Source of the DNA: UBA6985 sp946536225
GTDB taxonomy: Bacteria > Bacillota_I > Bacilli_A > RF39 > UBA660
Direction: 5' to 3'
DNA: 64,000 bases
Assembly: GCA_946536225.1 (NCBI GenBank)
Contig: CAMNEE010000001.1
Location: forward strand, 372,001-436,000
Shown: piece by piece, positions 17,363-26,089 of the stretch
How positions within the stretch are numbered: position 1 is the stretch's first letter
Layout of the letters: every line of letters begins with the position of its first letter
Position numbers and translations under genes: made by a program
Notes under the pieces: generated by a model
What the model was told of the DNA's origin: nothing
Database searches by the model: none
The model's input: the letters and a program-made list of their open reading frames with translations, nothing else

Positions 17363-19909
17363 GTGAATAGAAAAGATGTAAATAGAAGTGAACTATCTCC
17401 AATGATGCAACAATTATTAGAGATTCATGATAGATATGATGATTGCATATTGTTTTCAAGAATTGGAGACTTTTATGAAGTATTTTTTGAGGAAGCAGAA
17501 TTAGTATCTCGTGAATGTGAACTTACTTTAACTGGTAAGAATGCAGGATTAAAAGAGAGAATTCCTATGTGTGGTGTTCCTCATCATGCTGTTAAAACTT
17601 ATATAGAAAAACTTGTTAATAAAGGTTATAAGGTTGCTATATGTGAGCAGTTAGAAGACCCTAAGCAAGCTAAAGGTATGGTTAAAAGAGATGTAATTGA
17701 AGTAGTTACTAAAGGCACTATGGTAGATCTTGAATACTTAAATGAAAGAGACTTTAACTATATAGGTGGCTTAATAGATTATAATTATATTTATTTACTT
17801 ACTTATATAGATTTATCTACTGGAGAAGTTAATTCACTTTATATTAATCACGATAATGATTCACTTACTAAAGAACTTATTAATTTAAATATTAAAGAAG
17901 TAATAGTACAAAAAGAGTTTCCTTTAGAAATACTTAATACACTTATAAATAACTATGGTCTTAATTTATCTATAAGTGAAGATGTGTTAGAAGATGATTA
18001 TAAGAGTATATATGAAGATGTAGAAGATGATAGAGTAATATATGGTATTAAACATATTCTTTATTATTTAAGAGTTAAAGAATTAAAAGAATTAAGTCAT
18101 CTAGGACATGTTAATGAAATTAAGAAAGATGATTATATGGACATGGATGTCCATACAATAAGAAACTTAGAGTTAATAGAAACTTTAAGACTAAAGGACA
18201 GAAAATATTCTCTTATATGGTTACTTGATAAAACTAAAACTGCCATGGGTGCAAGAACTTTAAAGAATTGGTTAATGAATCCATTAAAAGATATTGATCA
18301 AATTAATAAGAGATATGAAAAAATAGAAAAACTAAATAATGAATTCTTACTAAGAGAAGAGTTATCAAGAGATCTTTATGAAATATATGACCTTGAAAGA
18401 TTATGTGGTAAAGTTTCTTGTGGTGGCTTAAATGCAAGAGATGTATTACAAATTAAAAGAAGTTTAAAAGTATTACCAGATATTAATAGGATATTAAAAG
18501 AATTAGGATTTGAATACACGATTGATGAACATGGAGAACTATATAGTTTACTTGAAAAAAGTATATATGAAGAACCACCTATTACTATTAAAGAAGGATA
18601 TTTAATTAAAGAAGGATATAATAAAGAATTAGATGAACTTAAGACAATAAGAAAAGGTGGAAAAGATTTTATTTCTGCAATCGAAAAAGAAGAAAAAGAA
18701 AGAACAGGAATAAATAACTTAAAAGTAGGTTATAACAAGGTATTTGGTTACTATATAGAAGTAACAAAAGGACAAATTGCTAATATACCAGAGGATGCAC
18801 ATTGGGAGAGAAGACAAACTTTAACTGGTGCAGAAAGATTTATTACTCCTGAATTAAAAGAAAAAGAAGCTTTAGTATTAAATGCTGAAGAAAGAATAGT
18901 AGAGTTAGAATATAACTTATTTAATGAAATAAGAGATATTCTTAAAAACAATGTAGCTAAACTTAAAAACACTGCAAAGATAATTGCAGAAGTGGATGTA
19001 TATGTTTCTTTATCTAGAGTAAGTGAAGAATATCATTTAGTAAGACCTACACTAACTAAAGAAAGATCTCTTGATATTGTTGAAGGACGTCATCCTGTTG
19101 TTGAGGTTGTAAGTGGTAATGGTTATGTTAAGAATGATTGTAAGATGGATAGTAATATTAATACACTTCTTATAACTGGTCCTAATATGTCAGGTAAGAG
19201 TACTTATATGAGACAGTTAGCTATTATTGTTATTATGGCTCAAATGGGTTCTTTTGTACCTGCAACAAGTGCAACACTTCCTATTTTTGATAAGATATTT
19301 ACAAGAATTGGGGCATCAGATGACTTAGTAAGTGGAGAGTCTACTTTCATGGTAGAAATGCTTGAAGCTAATAATGCTATTAAGAATGCTACAAGTGAAT
19401 CATTAATATTATTTGATGAACTAGGAAGAGGAACAAGTACTTATGATGGTATGAGTCTTGCAAGAGCTATCTTAGAGTATGTTACAACAAAGATTAAATG
19501 TAAGACACTTTTCTCAACACATTATCATGAATTAACTGATCTAGATCAAAAGATAAGTGCTATTAAGAATGTACATGTTGAAGCAAGTGAACATGATGGT
19601 AATGTAGTATTCTTACATAAGTTAAGTGATGGTGCTGCAGATAAATCCTATGGTATACATGTAGCTAGGTTAGCAGGACTTCCAAGTGATTTATTAAAGT
19701 CAGCTGAAGAAATACTTAAAAAGTATGAAATAGGTGCTAAAAAGAATAAAGGTAATGTTTTAATAGAACAAATTGCAATGGATTTTTCTCAAAGTGAAGG
19801 AAACAATGAATTAGAAGAATATATAAAAACAATTGATCCTATTAAAACAACACCAATGGAAGCAATTAATATATTATTTAAAATTAAAGATATTTCTAAT
19901 AAAAAATAG
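17363..19909 (+). CDS. mutS: DNA mismatch repair protein MutS
   Basis: The 848-residue protein has the N-terminal mismatch-binding motif RIGDFYEVFFEEAE (Phe-x-Glu of MutS1), a lever/clamp region, Walker A GPNMSGKST (about residue 604), Walker B LILFDELGRGTST and the conserved STHYHEL. It recognises mismatches and small loops and recruits MutL. No mutL follows, unlike in many Bacilli. I place the start at GTG 17363 because AGGTGAT (17351-17357) is spaced for it; a GTG at 17354 lies inside the SD. TATAAT at 17337-17342 is the likely -10 box. Confidence 0.97.
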   Translation: MNRKDVNRSELSPMMQQLLEIHDRYDDCILFSRIGDFYEVFFEEAELVSRECELTLTGKNAGLKERIPMCGVPHHAVKTYIEKLVNKGYKVAICEQLEDPKQAKGMVKRDVIEVVTKGTMVDLEYLNERDFNYIGGLIDYNYIYLLTYIDLSTGEVNSLYINHDNDSLTKELINLNIKEVIVQKEFPLEILNTLINNYGLNLSISEDVLEDDYKSIYEDVEDDRVIYGIKHILYYLRVKELKELSHLGHVNEIKKDDYMDMDVHTIRNLELIETLRLKDRKYSLIWLLDKTKTAMGARTLKNWLMNPLKDIDQINKRYEKIEKLNNEFLLREELSRDLYEIYDLERLCGKVSCGGLNARDVLQIKRSLKVLPDINRILKELGFEYTIDEHGELYSLLEKSIYEEPPITIKEGYLIKEGYNKELDELKTIRKGGKDFISAIEKEEKERTGINNLKVGYNKVFGYYIEVTKGQIANIPEDAHWERRQTLTGAERFITPELKEKEALVLNAEERIVELEYNLFNEIRDILKNNVAKLKNTAKIIAEVDVYVSLSRVSEEYHLVRPTLTKERSLDIVEGRHPVVEVVSGNGYVKNDCKMDSNINTLLITGPNMSGKSTYMRQLAIIVIMAQMGSFVPATSATLPIFDKIFTRIGASDDLVSGESTFMVEMLEANNAIKNATSESLILFDELGRGTSTYDGMSLARAILEYVTTKIKCKTLFSTHYHELTDLDQKISAIKNVHVEASEHDGNVVFLHKLSDGAADKSYGIHVARLAGLPSDLLKSAEEILKKYEIGAKKNKGNVLIEQIAMDFSQSEGNNELEEYIKTIDPIKTTPMEAINILFKIKDISNKK

Positions 19910-19921
19910 AAATATCTTTTT
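19886..19921 (+). terminator. Terminator after mutS
   Basis: A 13-base stem (AAAGATATTTCTA / TAGAAATATCTTT) spans the mutS stop and is followed by T-rich sequence. Confidence 0.8.
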
Positions 19922-19948
19922 ATTTATTATTAAACAAACGTGTGATAT

Positions 19949-20101
19949 ATGAATATTTTTAAAGATAATGTACTTAGTGAAAAAAGTAATATGCAAAAAA
20001 TGCATATTGCAAATTCAGATAAACCTGTTGAATATTATAATCTAGATGTAATTTTAGCTGTTGGTTATAGAGTTAATTCTAGGAAAAGTATTATGTTTTA
20101 G
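19949..20101 (+). pseudogene. RhuM-family gene fragment
   Basis: A 50-codon frame from ATG 19949 encodes VEYYNLDVILAVGYRVNSRKS, which matches the conserved core of RhuM (KilA-N/virulence-associated) proteins. Full members run to about 300 residues with flanking regions that are absent here, and the frame ends where the family continues toward an RxWAT motif. It is therefore a decayed remnant. It sits between mutS and a YhcG-type nuclease, and both families are typical of mobile or restriction-linked accessory DNA. Confidence 0.65.
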
Positions 20102-20161
20102 ATATAGATTTCAAGTAAAACGAACTTTTACCGCTAATAATAATATTAAGGAGAAGTTTAT

Positions 20162-21052
20162 ATGAATTATTATAATGCGATAAAAAATAAATTAATTGAT
20201 AATGAAATATATTCAAAAGTAAAGGATTATTCAAAAGAAAGGCATAAAGTAATCACATATTTTGAAATAGGAAGATTATTAAATGAAGCTGGTGGCAAGT
20301 ATGGAGATAATATTATAGATGAATACTCTAAAAAATTAGTTGCAGAGGTTGGTAAAAAATATAATAGAAGGACTTTATTTAGAATGAAGAAATTCTATAA
20401 TGTATTTTGCAATGAGAAAGTGACAACAATGTTGACACAATTAACTTGGTCACATTATTTACTATTATTATCGATAAGTGATTATGAGGAAATAATATAT
20501 TATATAAATATATCTAAAAATAATAATTTAACTCAAAGACAATTACAAGAAAAAATAAAGAGTAATGAATATAAAAGAATACCTATTGAATCAAGAAACA
20601 AATTAAACAAAAATGAAATACTTAGGCCGAACGATTTAATTCCTAATCTAATAAGAATTAAAAAAAGTAATAATTATGAAAATATATCAGAAAAAGTATT
20701 GCAAAGACTAATACTTGAGGACATTGCGTCTTTTTTGAAAGAACTTGGAAATGGATTTACATTTATAGATAATGAATATCCAATTAAATTTGGTAATAGA
20801 TATAATTATATAGATTTGCTTCTTTATAATATTAAATACAAGTGTTATGTAGTAGTAGAATTAAAAGTAACAGAATTAAAGAAAGAACATACAGGACAGA
20901 TACAAATATATATGAATTACATTGATAAAAATATTAAAACTATCGAAGAAAATGATACAGTCGGGATAATTATTTGTAAACAAAATAATGAATATGTAAT
21001 TAAATATTGTTCGGATGATAGAATAATCTCTAGAGAATATGCACTTGTTTGA
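20162..21052 (+). CDS. YhcG/DUF1016-type PDDEXK nuclease
   Basis: The 296-residue protein has the DUF1016 N-terminal region (ITYFEIGRLLNEAGGKYG, SWSHYLLLL-like TWSHYLLLL) and a C-terminal PD-(D/E)XK core: YNYIDLLLYN gives the Asp and VVVELKVTELKKEHTGQIQIYMNYID gives the E-x-K. Such proteins are predicted nucleases, often near type I restriction genes or prophages. It ends SREYALV, somewhat short of many relatives, so the tail may be trimmed. AAGGAG lies 10 bases upstream. It ends in TGA, whereas nearly all neighbours use TAA or TAG, consistent with foreign origin. Confidence 0.82.
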   Translation: MNYYNAIKNKLIDNEIYSKVKDYSKERHKVITYFEIGRLLNEAGGKYGDNIIDEYSKKLVAEVGKKYNRRTLFRMKKFYNVFCNEKVTTMLTQLTWSHYLLLLSISDYEEIIYYINISKNNNLTQRQLQEKIKSNEYKRIPIESRNKLNKNEILRPNDLIPNLIRIKKSNNYENISEKVLQRLILEDIASFLKELGNGFTFIDNEYPIKFGNRYNYIDLLLYNIKYKCYVVVELKVTELKKEHTGQIQIYMNYIDKNIKTIEENDTVGIIICKQNNEYVIKYCSDDRIISREYALV

Positions 21053-21167
21053 TATAAAACTTATTTGTATGTATGCTTTGTTGATAATTATAAATGGAAT
21101 AAAGTATTATGAAAAATTATGATTTAATAACGAATTTCTTGAATTAGCCTAATTCAACGTATTTTCG

Positions 21168-21196
21168 TTGACAAATTGACAACTTTTTGGTATTAT
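21168..21196 (+). promoter_or_regulatory. SigA promoter of rplU operon
   Basis: TTGACA (21168-21173) and TATTAT (21191-21196) are spaced by 17 bases; a second TTGACA at 21176 is too close to the -10. The roughly 115 bases before it, after the nuclease gene, hold nothing I can identify. Confidence 0.85.
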
Positions 21197-21202
21197 CTTC
21201 TT

Positions 21203-21292
21203 GTTTGTAAGTCTTTCTTACGAACCGCACAGAGAAGGTTATAAGTACTTTATGTCACCTTAATGGCGAGTCTTCAAAATTTTATAAGGAGG
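21203..21292 (+). promoter_or_regulatory. Ribosomal protein L21 leader
   Basis: About 95 bases of untranslated leader precede rplU. It contains a GTAAG...CTTAC hairpin, then the block GAACCGCACAGAGAAGG and a paired segment CACCTTAATGGCGAG, a layout matching the Firmicute L21 leader that mediates autogenous control. The identification is from position and partial motif recall; a covariance search was not possible. Confidence 0.6.
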
Positions 21293-21299
21293 TAAAAGT

Positions 21300-21599
21300 A
21301 TGAAAGCTATATTCGTAACTGGTGGAAAACAATACTATGTTGAAGAAGGATCAGAAATCTTTGTTGAAAGATTAGAAGCTGAAGAAGGTTCTAAAGTTGA
21401 TTTCGATACTGTAGTAAGCGTAGGAGACAAAGTTGGAACTCCATATGTAAAAGGAGCTAAAGTTACTTGTGAAGTTGTTAAACATGGAAAACAAAAGAAA
21501 ATTAGAGTTTTCAAATATGTTTCAAAGAGTAACTATAGAAGAACTCAAGGTCATAGACAACCATATACTAAATTAAAAGTAGTTAAAATTGCAGGTTAA
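21300..21599 (+). CDS. rplU: Ribosomal protein L21
   Basis: The 99-residue protein begins MKAIFVTGGKQYYVEEGSEI and ends in the basic segment KSNYRRTQGHRQPYTKLKV, both characteristic of bL21 of the large subunit. TAAGGAGG lies just upstream. It is the first gene of rplU-prp-rpmA, with the next gene starting 2 bases after its stop. Confidence 0.98.
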   Translation: MKAIFVTGGKQYYVEEGSEIFVERLEAEEGSKVDFDTVVSVGDKVGTPYVKGAKVTCEVVKHGKQKKIRVFKYVSKSNYRRTQGHRQPYTKLKVVKIAG

Positions 21600-21601
21600 T
21601 T

Positions 21602-21898
21602 ATGATTAAGATTAAACTTAAGGAAAATCTGATAACTATTGAAGGTCATGCTAATTATAGTGAGACTGAAGATATTGTATGTGCTAGTGTTTCATCAATC
21701 ATGTATACAACAGTAAATGGTATTTTAGAATTAAATCATGATGCTATTACTTATACAGATGAAAAAGGATTAGTTACAATTAGGATTAATAGTGATGATA
21801 ATGTTACTAAAAAATTAATAGACAATATGATTTCTTTATTTAAAGAACTAGAAACAGATTATCCTAAAAACGTAAAAATTTATAAGGAGGAAATGTAA
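21602..21898 (+). CDS. prp: Ribosomal-processing cysteine protease Prp
   Basis: The 98-residue protein has the Prp signature: GHANYSETEDIVCASVSS, giving the catalytic His (about residue 16) and Cys (about residue 28). Prp removes the N-terminal extension of L27 in Firmicutes and their relatives. Its position between rplU and rpmA is the conserved arrangement, and the L27 here does carry an extension. Confidence 0.95.
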   Translation: MIKIKLKENLITIEGHANYSETEDIVCASVSSIMYTTVNGILELNHDAITYTDEKGLVTIRINSDDNVTKKLIDNMISLFKELETDYPKNVKIYKEEM

Positions 21899-21899
21899 T

Positions 21900-22190
21900 A
21901 TGTTATTTAATAGAATTTCATTAAACATCCAACGTTTTGCCCACGTTAAAGCTCAAGGTTCTACTCAAAACGGTAGAGATTCAGCTGGTAGAAGATTAGG
22001 AGCTAAACTTGCTGATGGTCAAACTGCTACTGCTGGAGCAATTATCTATAGACAAAGAGGAACTAAGATTTATCCTGGTACTAATGTTGGTATGGGTAAA
22101 GATAATACTTTATTTGCTAAAGTTGCTGGTGTTGTAAAATACGAACAATTTGGTAGAGATAAGAAAAAAGTAAGCGTTTACGAAAAGTAA
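21900..22190 (+). CDS. rpmA: Ribosomal protein L27 with Prp-cleaved extension
   Basis: The 96-residue protein has the bL27 body (QNGRDSAGRRLGAKLADGQ, then GTKIYPGTNVGMGKDNTLFA) preceded by the extension MLFNRISLNIQRFAH. Known Prp substrates have an LNLQFFA-type motif cut after FF. Here it reads LNIQRFAH, with Arg in place of the first Phe. The start at ATG 21900 follows AGGAGG at the end of prp. The mature N-terminus near AH would lie at the peptidyl-transferase centre. Confidence 0.97.
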   Translation: MLFNRISLNIQRFAHVKAQGSTQNGRDSAGRRLGAKLADGQTATAGAIIYRQRGTKIYPGTNVGMGKDNTLFAKVAGVVKYEQFGRDKKKVSVYEK

Positions 22191-22202
22191 TCGCTTTTTT
22201 AT
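22171..22202 (+). terminator. Terminator of the rplU operon
   Basis: AAGCG-t-TTAC-GAAAA-GTAA-t-CGCTT is followed by T6, overlapping the end of rpmA. Confidence 0.8.
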
Positions 22203-22222
22203 TTAAATAGTTATGAAGTAGG

Positions 22223-22250
22223 GGTAAACTTTAAAAAGTTTACCTTTTTT
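22223..22250 (+). terminator. Second terminator between rpmA and parC
   Basis: A 10-base stem GGTAAACTTT / AAAGTTTACC with a 2-base loop is followed by six T. It backs up the terminator overlapping the end of rpmA. Confidence 0.82.
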
Positions 22251-22261
22251 GTGCTTAATTA

Positions 22262-22270
22262 TGCTATAAT
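22262..22270 (+). promoter_or_regulatory. Extended -10 promoter of parC
   Basis: TGC-TATAAT lies 17 bases before the start codon, with AAGGTGAT between. The transcript leader would be only about 10 bases. Confidence 0.6.
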
Positions 22271-22287
22271 AAGGCAAGGTGATTAAA

Positions 22288-24792
22288 ATGACAAAGGTAG
22301 AAAAACCTGAAGTAATTGAAAAAATCCATAATTATGCTTTAGAAGAAATCATGGGAGATCGTTTTGGAAGATATTCTAAGTATATTATCCAAGATAGAGC
22401 AATTCCTGATGTTAGAGATGGTTTAAAACCTGTACAAAGAAGAATTATATATGCCATGTGGCAAGATAAGAATACTCATGATAAACCATTTAAGAAGTGT
22501 GCTAATGCTGTTGGTTTAGTATTAGGTAGATATCATCCACATGGAGATACATCAGTATATGATGCATTAATTCACTTATCCCAAAAGTGGAAACAAAACT
22601 TAAATTTAGTAGAAGTTGATGGTAATAATGGTTCTATAGATGGAGATCCACCTGCAGCAATGCGTTATACTGAAACAAGACTTTCTAAAGTTTCAGAAGA
22701 AATGCTTAAAGATATTAATAAAGGTACTGTAGCAATGGCTCTTAACTATTCTGATACTATGTTAGAGCCAACTGTACTTCCTGCTAAGTATCCTAACTTA
22801 CTTGTAAATGGTACAACTGGTATATCTGCTGGTTATGCAACAAATATTCCTCCTCATAATTTAGGTGAAATAATTGATGCAACTATTAAGAGAATAGATA
22901 GTCCTAATTGTAAACTTGATACTATTTTAGAAATAGTAAAAGGACCTGACTTTCCAACAGGTGGTACTGTAGAAGGTAAGGAACAAATTAGACAAGCACT
23001 TGAAACTGGTAAAGGTAAAGTAGTTGTTAAAGCTAAATATGAGTTTGTTAAAGAAAAAGGTAAAGAACAAATTATTATTTCAGAGATTCCTTTTGATGTT
23101 AATAAACAATTATTAGTTAAGAAAATAGATGATATTAGAATTAATAATTCAGTATTTGGTATGGCTGAAGTAAGAGACGAATCTGATAAAGATGCATTTG
23201 TAAGAATTGCTATTGATTTAAAACCAGGTGCTGATAAAGAATTAATAATGAAGTATTTATTTAAAAATACTGATTTACAAACTAATTTTTCATATAACAT
23301 GGTAACTATTGTTAATAGAAGACCTAGATTACTTGGTATTTTAGGAATAATAGATGCCTATATTGCTTTTGATAGAGAAATAGTAAGAAAGAAAAGTGAA
23401 TATGATTTAGAAGTAGCTAGAAGAGAAGCACATATATGTGAAGGTTTAATTAAAGCTATTTCTATACTAGATGAAGTAATTGCAACTATTAGAAAATCTA
23501 AGAATAAAAGTGATGCCGAAGATAACTTAGTAGAAAAGTTTGGTTTTACTAAAGATCAAGCAGTTGCAATTGTTACATTACAACTTTATAGATTAACTAA
23601 TACAGATATAGTTGATTTAGAAGAAAGACTTGCTAACTTACAAAAGATTATTGCTTCTTTAGAAGAAATACTTAATAATCCTGAGAAGTTAGATTCTTAT
23701 ATAAAAGCAGAATTAAGACAAATAAAGAAACAATATGATGTTCCTAGAAGAACAAATATTATAGATGAAGTACAAAATATAGTAATTAATCAAGATGATT
23801 TAATTCAAAAAGAAAATGTCATGGTTGTTACCACTAAACTTGGATATGTTAAGAGAGTATCCATGAAGAGTTATGCAGCAACACCTGATGATGAAACTGG
23901 ATTAAAACCAGGAGACTATGTAATTAATTTATATGAAACAAATACATTAACAAGATTACTTGCTATTACTAAGATGGGTTACTATTTATATGTACCTGTT
24001 AATGATTTACCAAATTCTAAATGGAAAGATTTAGGTAAACATATATCTAATATTGTTACATTAGATCCAAATGATGAAATAGTAGCATCTTATATAATTG
24101 ATGAAAATAATGATAATCCAAATATTATTATTGCATCTTCAAAAGGTATGGTTAAAAAGACTGCTTTAAAAGACTTCATTGTTCAAAGATATAGTAAAGT
24201 ATATACAGCAATGAAATTAAAAGAAGGAGACTATTTAGTAAGTGCTGCCTTAGAAGATGATAAGATATTAATAGTATCAAGAGATGGATATTATTTAAGT
24301 TACTTTAGTAAAGAAATACCTTTTGCTGGTGTAAAAGCAAGTGGTGTAAAAGGTATTGCACTTCATGATGATGATATTGTTGTATCTTGCATGGGTTATA
24401 AAGAAACTGATGAATATTTAGATATATTCACTAGTCAAAAGACTGCTAAACGTATTAAGATAAGTGACCTTCAAACTCTTAGTAGAGCTAAAAGAGGAGG
24501 AACTTTGATTAAGAAAGTTAAGACTACAAAATATGATATTGTTACAGCATTTATTTCTGATGCTAAAGATAAGATTGGTTTACAATTATTAGAAGATGTT
24601 GAAGTATTAAAAAATTCTGCAATTTCTATTATGGATCTTGCCTCTACTGGTTCAACAATTTCAAAGAAAAACTATCTATGTGCATTTGTATTTGCAACAC
24701 CAATTAAGATAGAAGAAAGTATAAAACCAAATAAGAAAAAAGAAGAAATTGTAGAAGAACAACAATCATTTATAGAAGAGTTTAAGATATAA
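22288..24792 (+). CDS. parC: DNA topoisomerase IV subunit A (ParC)
   Basis: The 834-residue type IIA topoisomerase A subunit has RAIPDVRDGLKPVQRRI at the N-terminus, YHPHGDTSVYDAL, and the catalytic Tyr in PPAAMRYTETRLS (about residue 126). The C-terminal half carries beta-pinwheel blades (for example VTTKLGYVKRVSM, SRDGYYLSYFS). The absence of a clear GyrA-box (QxRRGGKG) and the overall pattern favour ParC over GyrA; the nearest match is RAKRGGTLIKK, which is weak. No parE is adjacent, although parEC is the usual order. Start ATG 22288 is set by AGGTGAT. Confidence 0.87.
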   Translation: MTKVEKPEVIEKIHNYALEEIMGDRFGRYSKYIIQDRAIPDVRDGLKPVQRRIIYAMWQDKNTHDKPFKKCANAVGLVLGRYHPHGDTSVYDALIHLSQKWKQNLNLVEVDGNNGSIDGDPPAAMRYTETRLSKVSEEMLKDINKGTVAMALNYSDTMLEPTVLPAKYPNLLVNGTTGISAGYATNIPPHNLGEIIDATIKRIDSPNCKLDTILEIVKGPDFPTGGTVEGKEQIRQALETGKGKVVVKAKYEFVKEKGKEQIIISEIPFDVNKQLLVKKIDDIRINNSVFGMAEVRDESDKDAFVRIAIDLKPGADKELIMKYLFKNTDLQTNFSYNMVTIVNRRPRLLGILGIIDAYIAFDREIVRKKSEYDLEVARREAHICEGLIKAISILDEVIATIRKSKNKSDAEDNLVEKFGFTKDQAVAIVTLQLYRLTNTDIVDLEERLANLQKIIASLEEILNNPEKLDSYIKAELRQIKKQYDVPRRTNIIDEVQNIVINQDDLIQKENVMVVTTKLGYVKRVSMKSYAATPDDETGLKPGDYVINLYETNTLTRLLAITKMGYYLYVPVNDLPNSKWKDLGKHISNIVTLDPNDEIVASYIIDENNDNPNIIIASSKGMVKKTALKDFIVQRYSKVYTAMKLKEGDYLVSAALEDDKILIVSRDGYYLSYFSKEIPFAGVKASGVKGIALHDDDIVVSCMGYKETDEYLDIFTSQKTAKRIKISDLQTLSRAKRGGTLIKKVKTTKYDIVTAFISDAKDKIGLQLLEDVEVLKNSAISIMDLASTGSTISKKNYLCAFVFATPIKIEESIKPNKKKEEIVEEQQSFIEEFKI

Positions 24793-24812
24793 TTCTTAAA
24801 TTCTTCTTTTTT
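24775..24812 (+). terminator. Terminator after parC
   Basis: The near-perfect stem GAAGAGTTTAAGA / TCTTAAATTCTTC spans the stop and is followed by T6. Confidence 0.82.
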
Positions 24813-24865
24813 GTTGAAAAAGATTCCTAAATTCTTTATAATTTATCTAGAATTAAGGTGAAGAT

Positions 24866-25411
24866 ATGAAAAAGTATTTAATTATTCTTTTGATTGCATT
24901 TTTATTTGTTTTTTCTGGGGGAGTAACTACTTACAAGACAACTATTAACAGTTTACAATCTAATTATTTTCGTCTAGTTGATTATGAAAATGCTAAGAGT
25001 AATTTTTATTTAGATTCTGTTTATGTAATGGATGGAAAACTTGAACCTGAGTTTAATGATGATACATATAACTATAAAGTATATGTTCCTTCAAATACTA
25101 AAAAGTTAACAATGTCTTTTAGACCTCAGTCTAAGTATTGTACTGGTGAGATTGAAGGAAATGAAAATCTAACTAATGGATCTGTTGTTAAAATTAATAC
25201 TGTAGATGGGACAGGAGCAACATTTACATATACTTTTACTGTGGTTTACTCGAATTCAAAAGTTTTAATAGTTATATTAATAATATTTATATCTTTAATT
25301 GTATTAGGTGGAATAACAGTTTTAGTTTTATATATATTACAAAAGAAAGGTTATATACATCTAAACTTTAAGAAAAAAGAAGAAGTAGAAAATGGAAATT
25401 ATGTAAATTAA
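24866..25411 (+). CDS. Membrane-anchored cadherin-like beta-sandwich protein
   Basis: The 181-residue protein has an N-terminal hydrophobic segment (LIILLIAFLFVFSGGV), an extracellular domain of about 85 residues with the cadherin-like beta-sandwich pattern (YNYKVYVPSNTKKLTMSFRPQS), then a transmembrane helix (VLIVILIIFISLIVLGGITVLV) and a short basic cytoplasmic tail. The domain type recurs in the protein at 52657. It lies just upstream of the pilin cassettes, but a terminator separates them. Function unknown; surface sensing or adhesion is only a guess from topology. Confidence 0.7.
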   Translation: MKKYLIILLIAFLFVFSGGVTTYKTTINSLQSNYFRLVDYENAKSNFYLDSVYVMDGKLEPEFNDDTYNYKVYVPSNTKKLTMSFRPQSKYCTGEIEGNENLTNGSVVKINTVDGTGATFTYTFTVVYSNSKVLIVILIIFISLIVLGGITVLVLYILQKKGYIHLNFKKKEEVENGNYVN

Positions 25412-25421
25412 TTTCCTTTTA
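25394..25421 (+). terminator. Weak terminator after the cadherin-like gene
   Basis: GGAAATTA / TAATTTCC with a seven-base loop is followed by TTTTA. Confidence 0.5.
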
Positions 25422-25475
25422 TATTGAAAAAATAATTATAAAAATTTATAATTTATAATAGAAAGGAAGATGAAA

Positions 25476-25979
25476 ATGAAAAATACAAGAAAGGGTTTTA
25501 CATTAGTTGAATTATTAGCAGTTATCGTAATTTTAGCAATCATTATGATTATAGCAATACCATCTGTACTTGGTACAATGACAACAGCAAGACAAAAATC
25601 ATTCTGTGAATATGTTACTAAAGTATATATGGCTGCTCAAAATAAATACATGGCTGCTCAAACTTTAGGAAGCAGTGACTTAGGTAACAGCTATACTACA
25701 ACAATAGGTTCTGAAACAGCATATGTTTATGACATTACTAAAGATTTAGGACTAGAAAATGTTGGAGATTATAAAGGATATGTTGCTGTTTTAAAACCTA
25801 ATGCAGGTAGTAGACCAAAACCAGAATTCCATGTAGCACTTCATGATTCTAATTACATTTTAAAAGATGGTTTCTATAAATATGATGAAGAACCTAAAAC
25901 AGATGCATTAGAAGATTATACTACTGAAGAAGACTGGGTAACTGTTACACCTGTAAGTAAAACAGAATTTGAAGAGTAG
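25476..25979 (+). CDS. Type IV pilin-like protein, copy 1
   Basis: The protein of about 167 residues begins KNTRKGFTLVELLAVIVILA, a textbook class III prepilin signal: G|F cleavage site, Glu at +5 and a hydrophobic assembly helix. The N-terminal 65 or so residues are nearly identical at DNA level to the next two genes; the C-terminal 100 residues differ, sharing only short blocks (DLGLENVGDYKGYV, HDSNYIL). I place the start at ATG 25476, with AAGGAAG 7 bases upstream; ATG 25470 abuts the SD. It is transcribed from its own TATAAT (25453-25458) and has its own terminator. Confidence 0.87.
   Translation: MKNTRKGFTLVELLAVIVILAIIMIIAIPSVLGTMTTARQKSFCEYVTKVYMAAQNKYMAAQTLGSSDLGNSYTTTIGSETAYVYDITKDLGLENVGDYKGYVAVLKPNAGSRPKPEFHVALHDSNYILKDGFYKYDEEPKTDALEDYTTEEDWVTVTPVSKTEFEE
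25481..25670 (+). repeat. Pilin 5' repeat unit A (about 190 bp)
   Basis: This block recurs at 26096-26284 and 26784-26972 with only one or two base differences by eye, while the downstream coding sequence is unrelated or weakly similar. It covers the prepilin signal, assembly helix and the first extracellular helix. Confidence 0.9.
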
Positions 25980-26005
25980 TGGTTTAATTCTTGCTTTTAC
26001 TATTT

Positions 26006-26036
26006 AAAGAAAATTATGAAAATAATTTTCTTTTTT
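26006..26036 (+). terminator. Terminator after pilin copy 1
   Basis: AAAGAAAATTAT / ATAATTTTCTTT with a GAAA loop is followed by T residues. Confidence 0.82.
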
Positions 26037-26089
26037 ATTGAAATATAAATAATATAAAATTATAATTTATAATAGAAAGTAAGATAAAG

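Noticed and set aside
22854..23300. A 148-codon minus-strand frame inside parC
   Set aside because: It lies wholly inside a strongly conserved topoisomerase gene, has no SD, and its translation is the Ser/Leu/Ile-rich composition expected from the antisense of AT-rich coding DNA.
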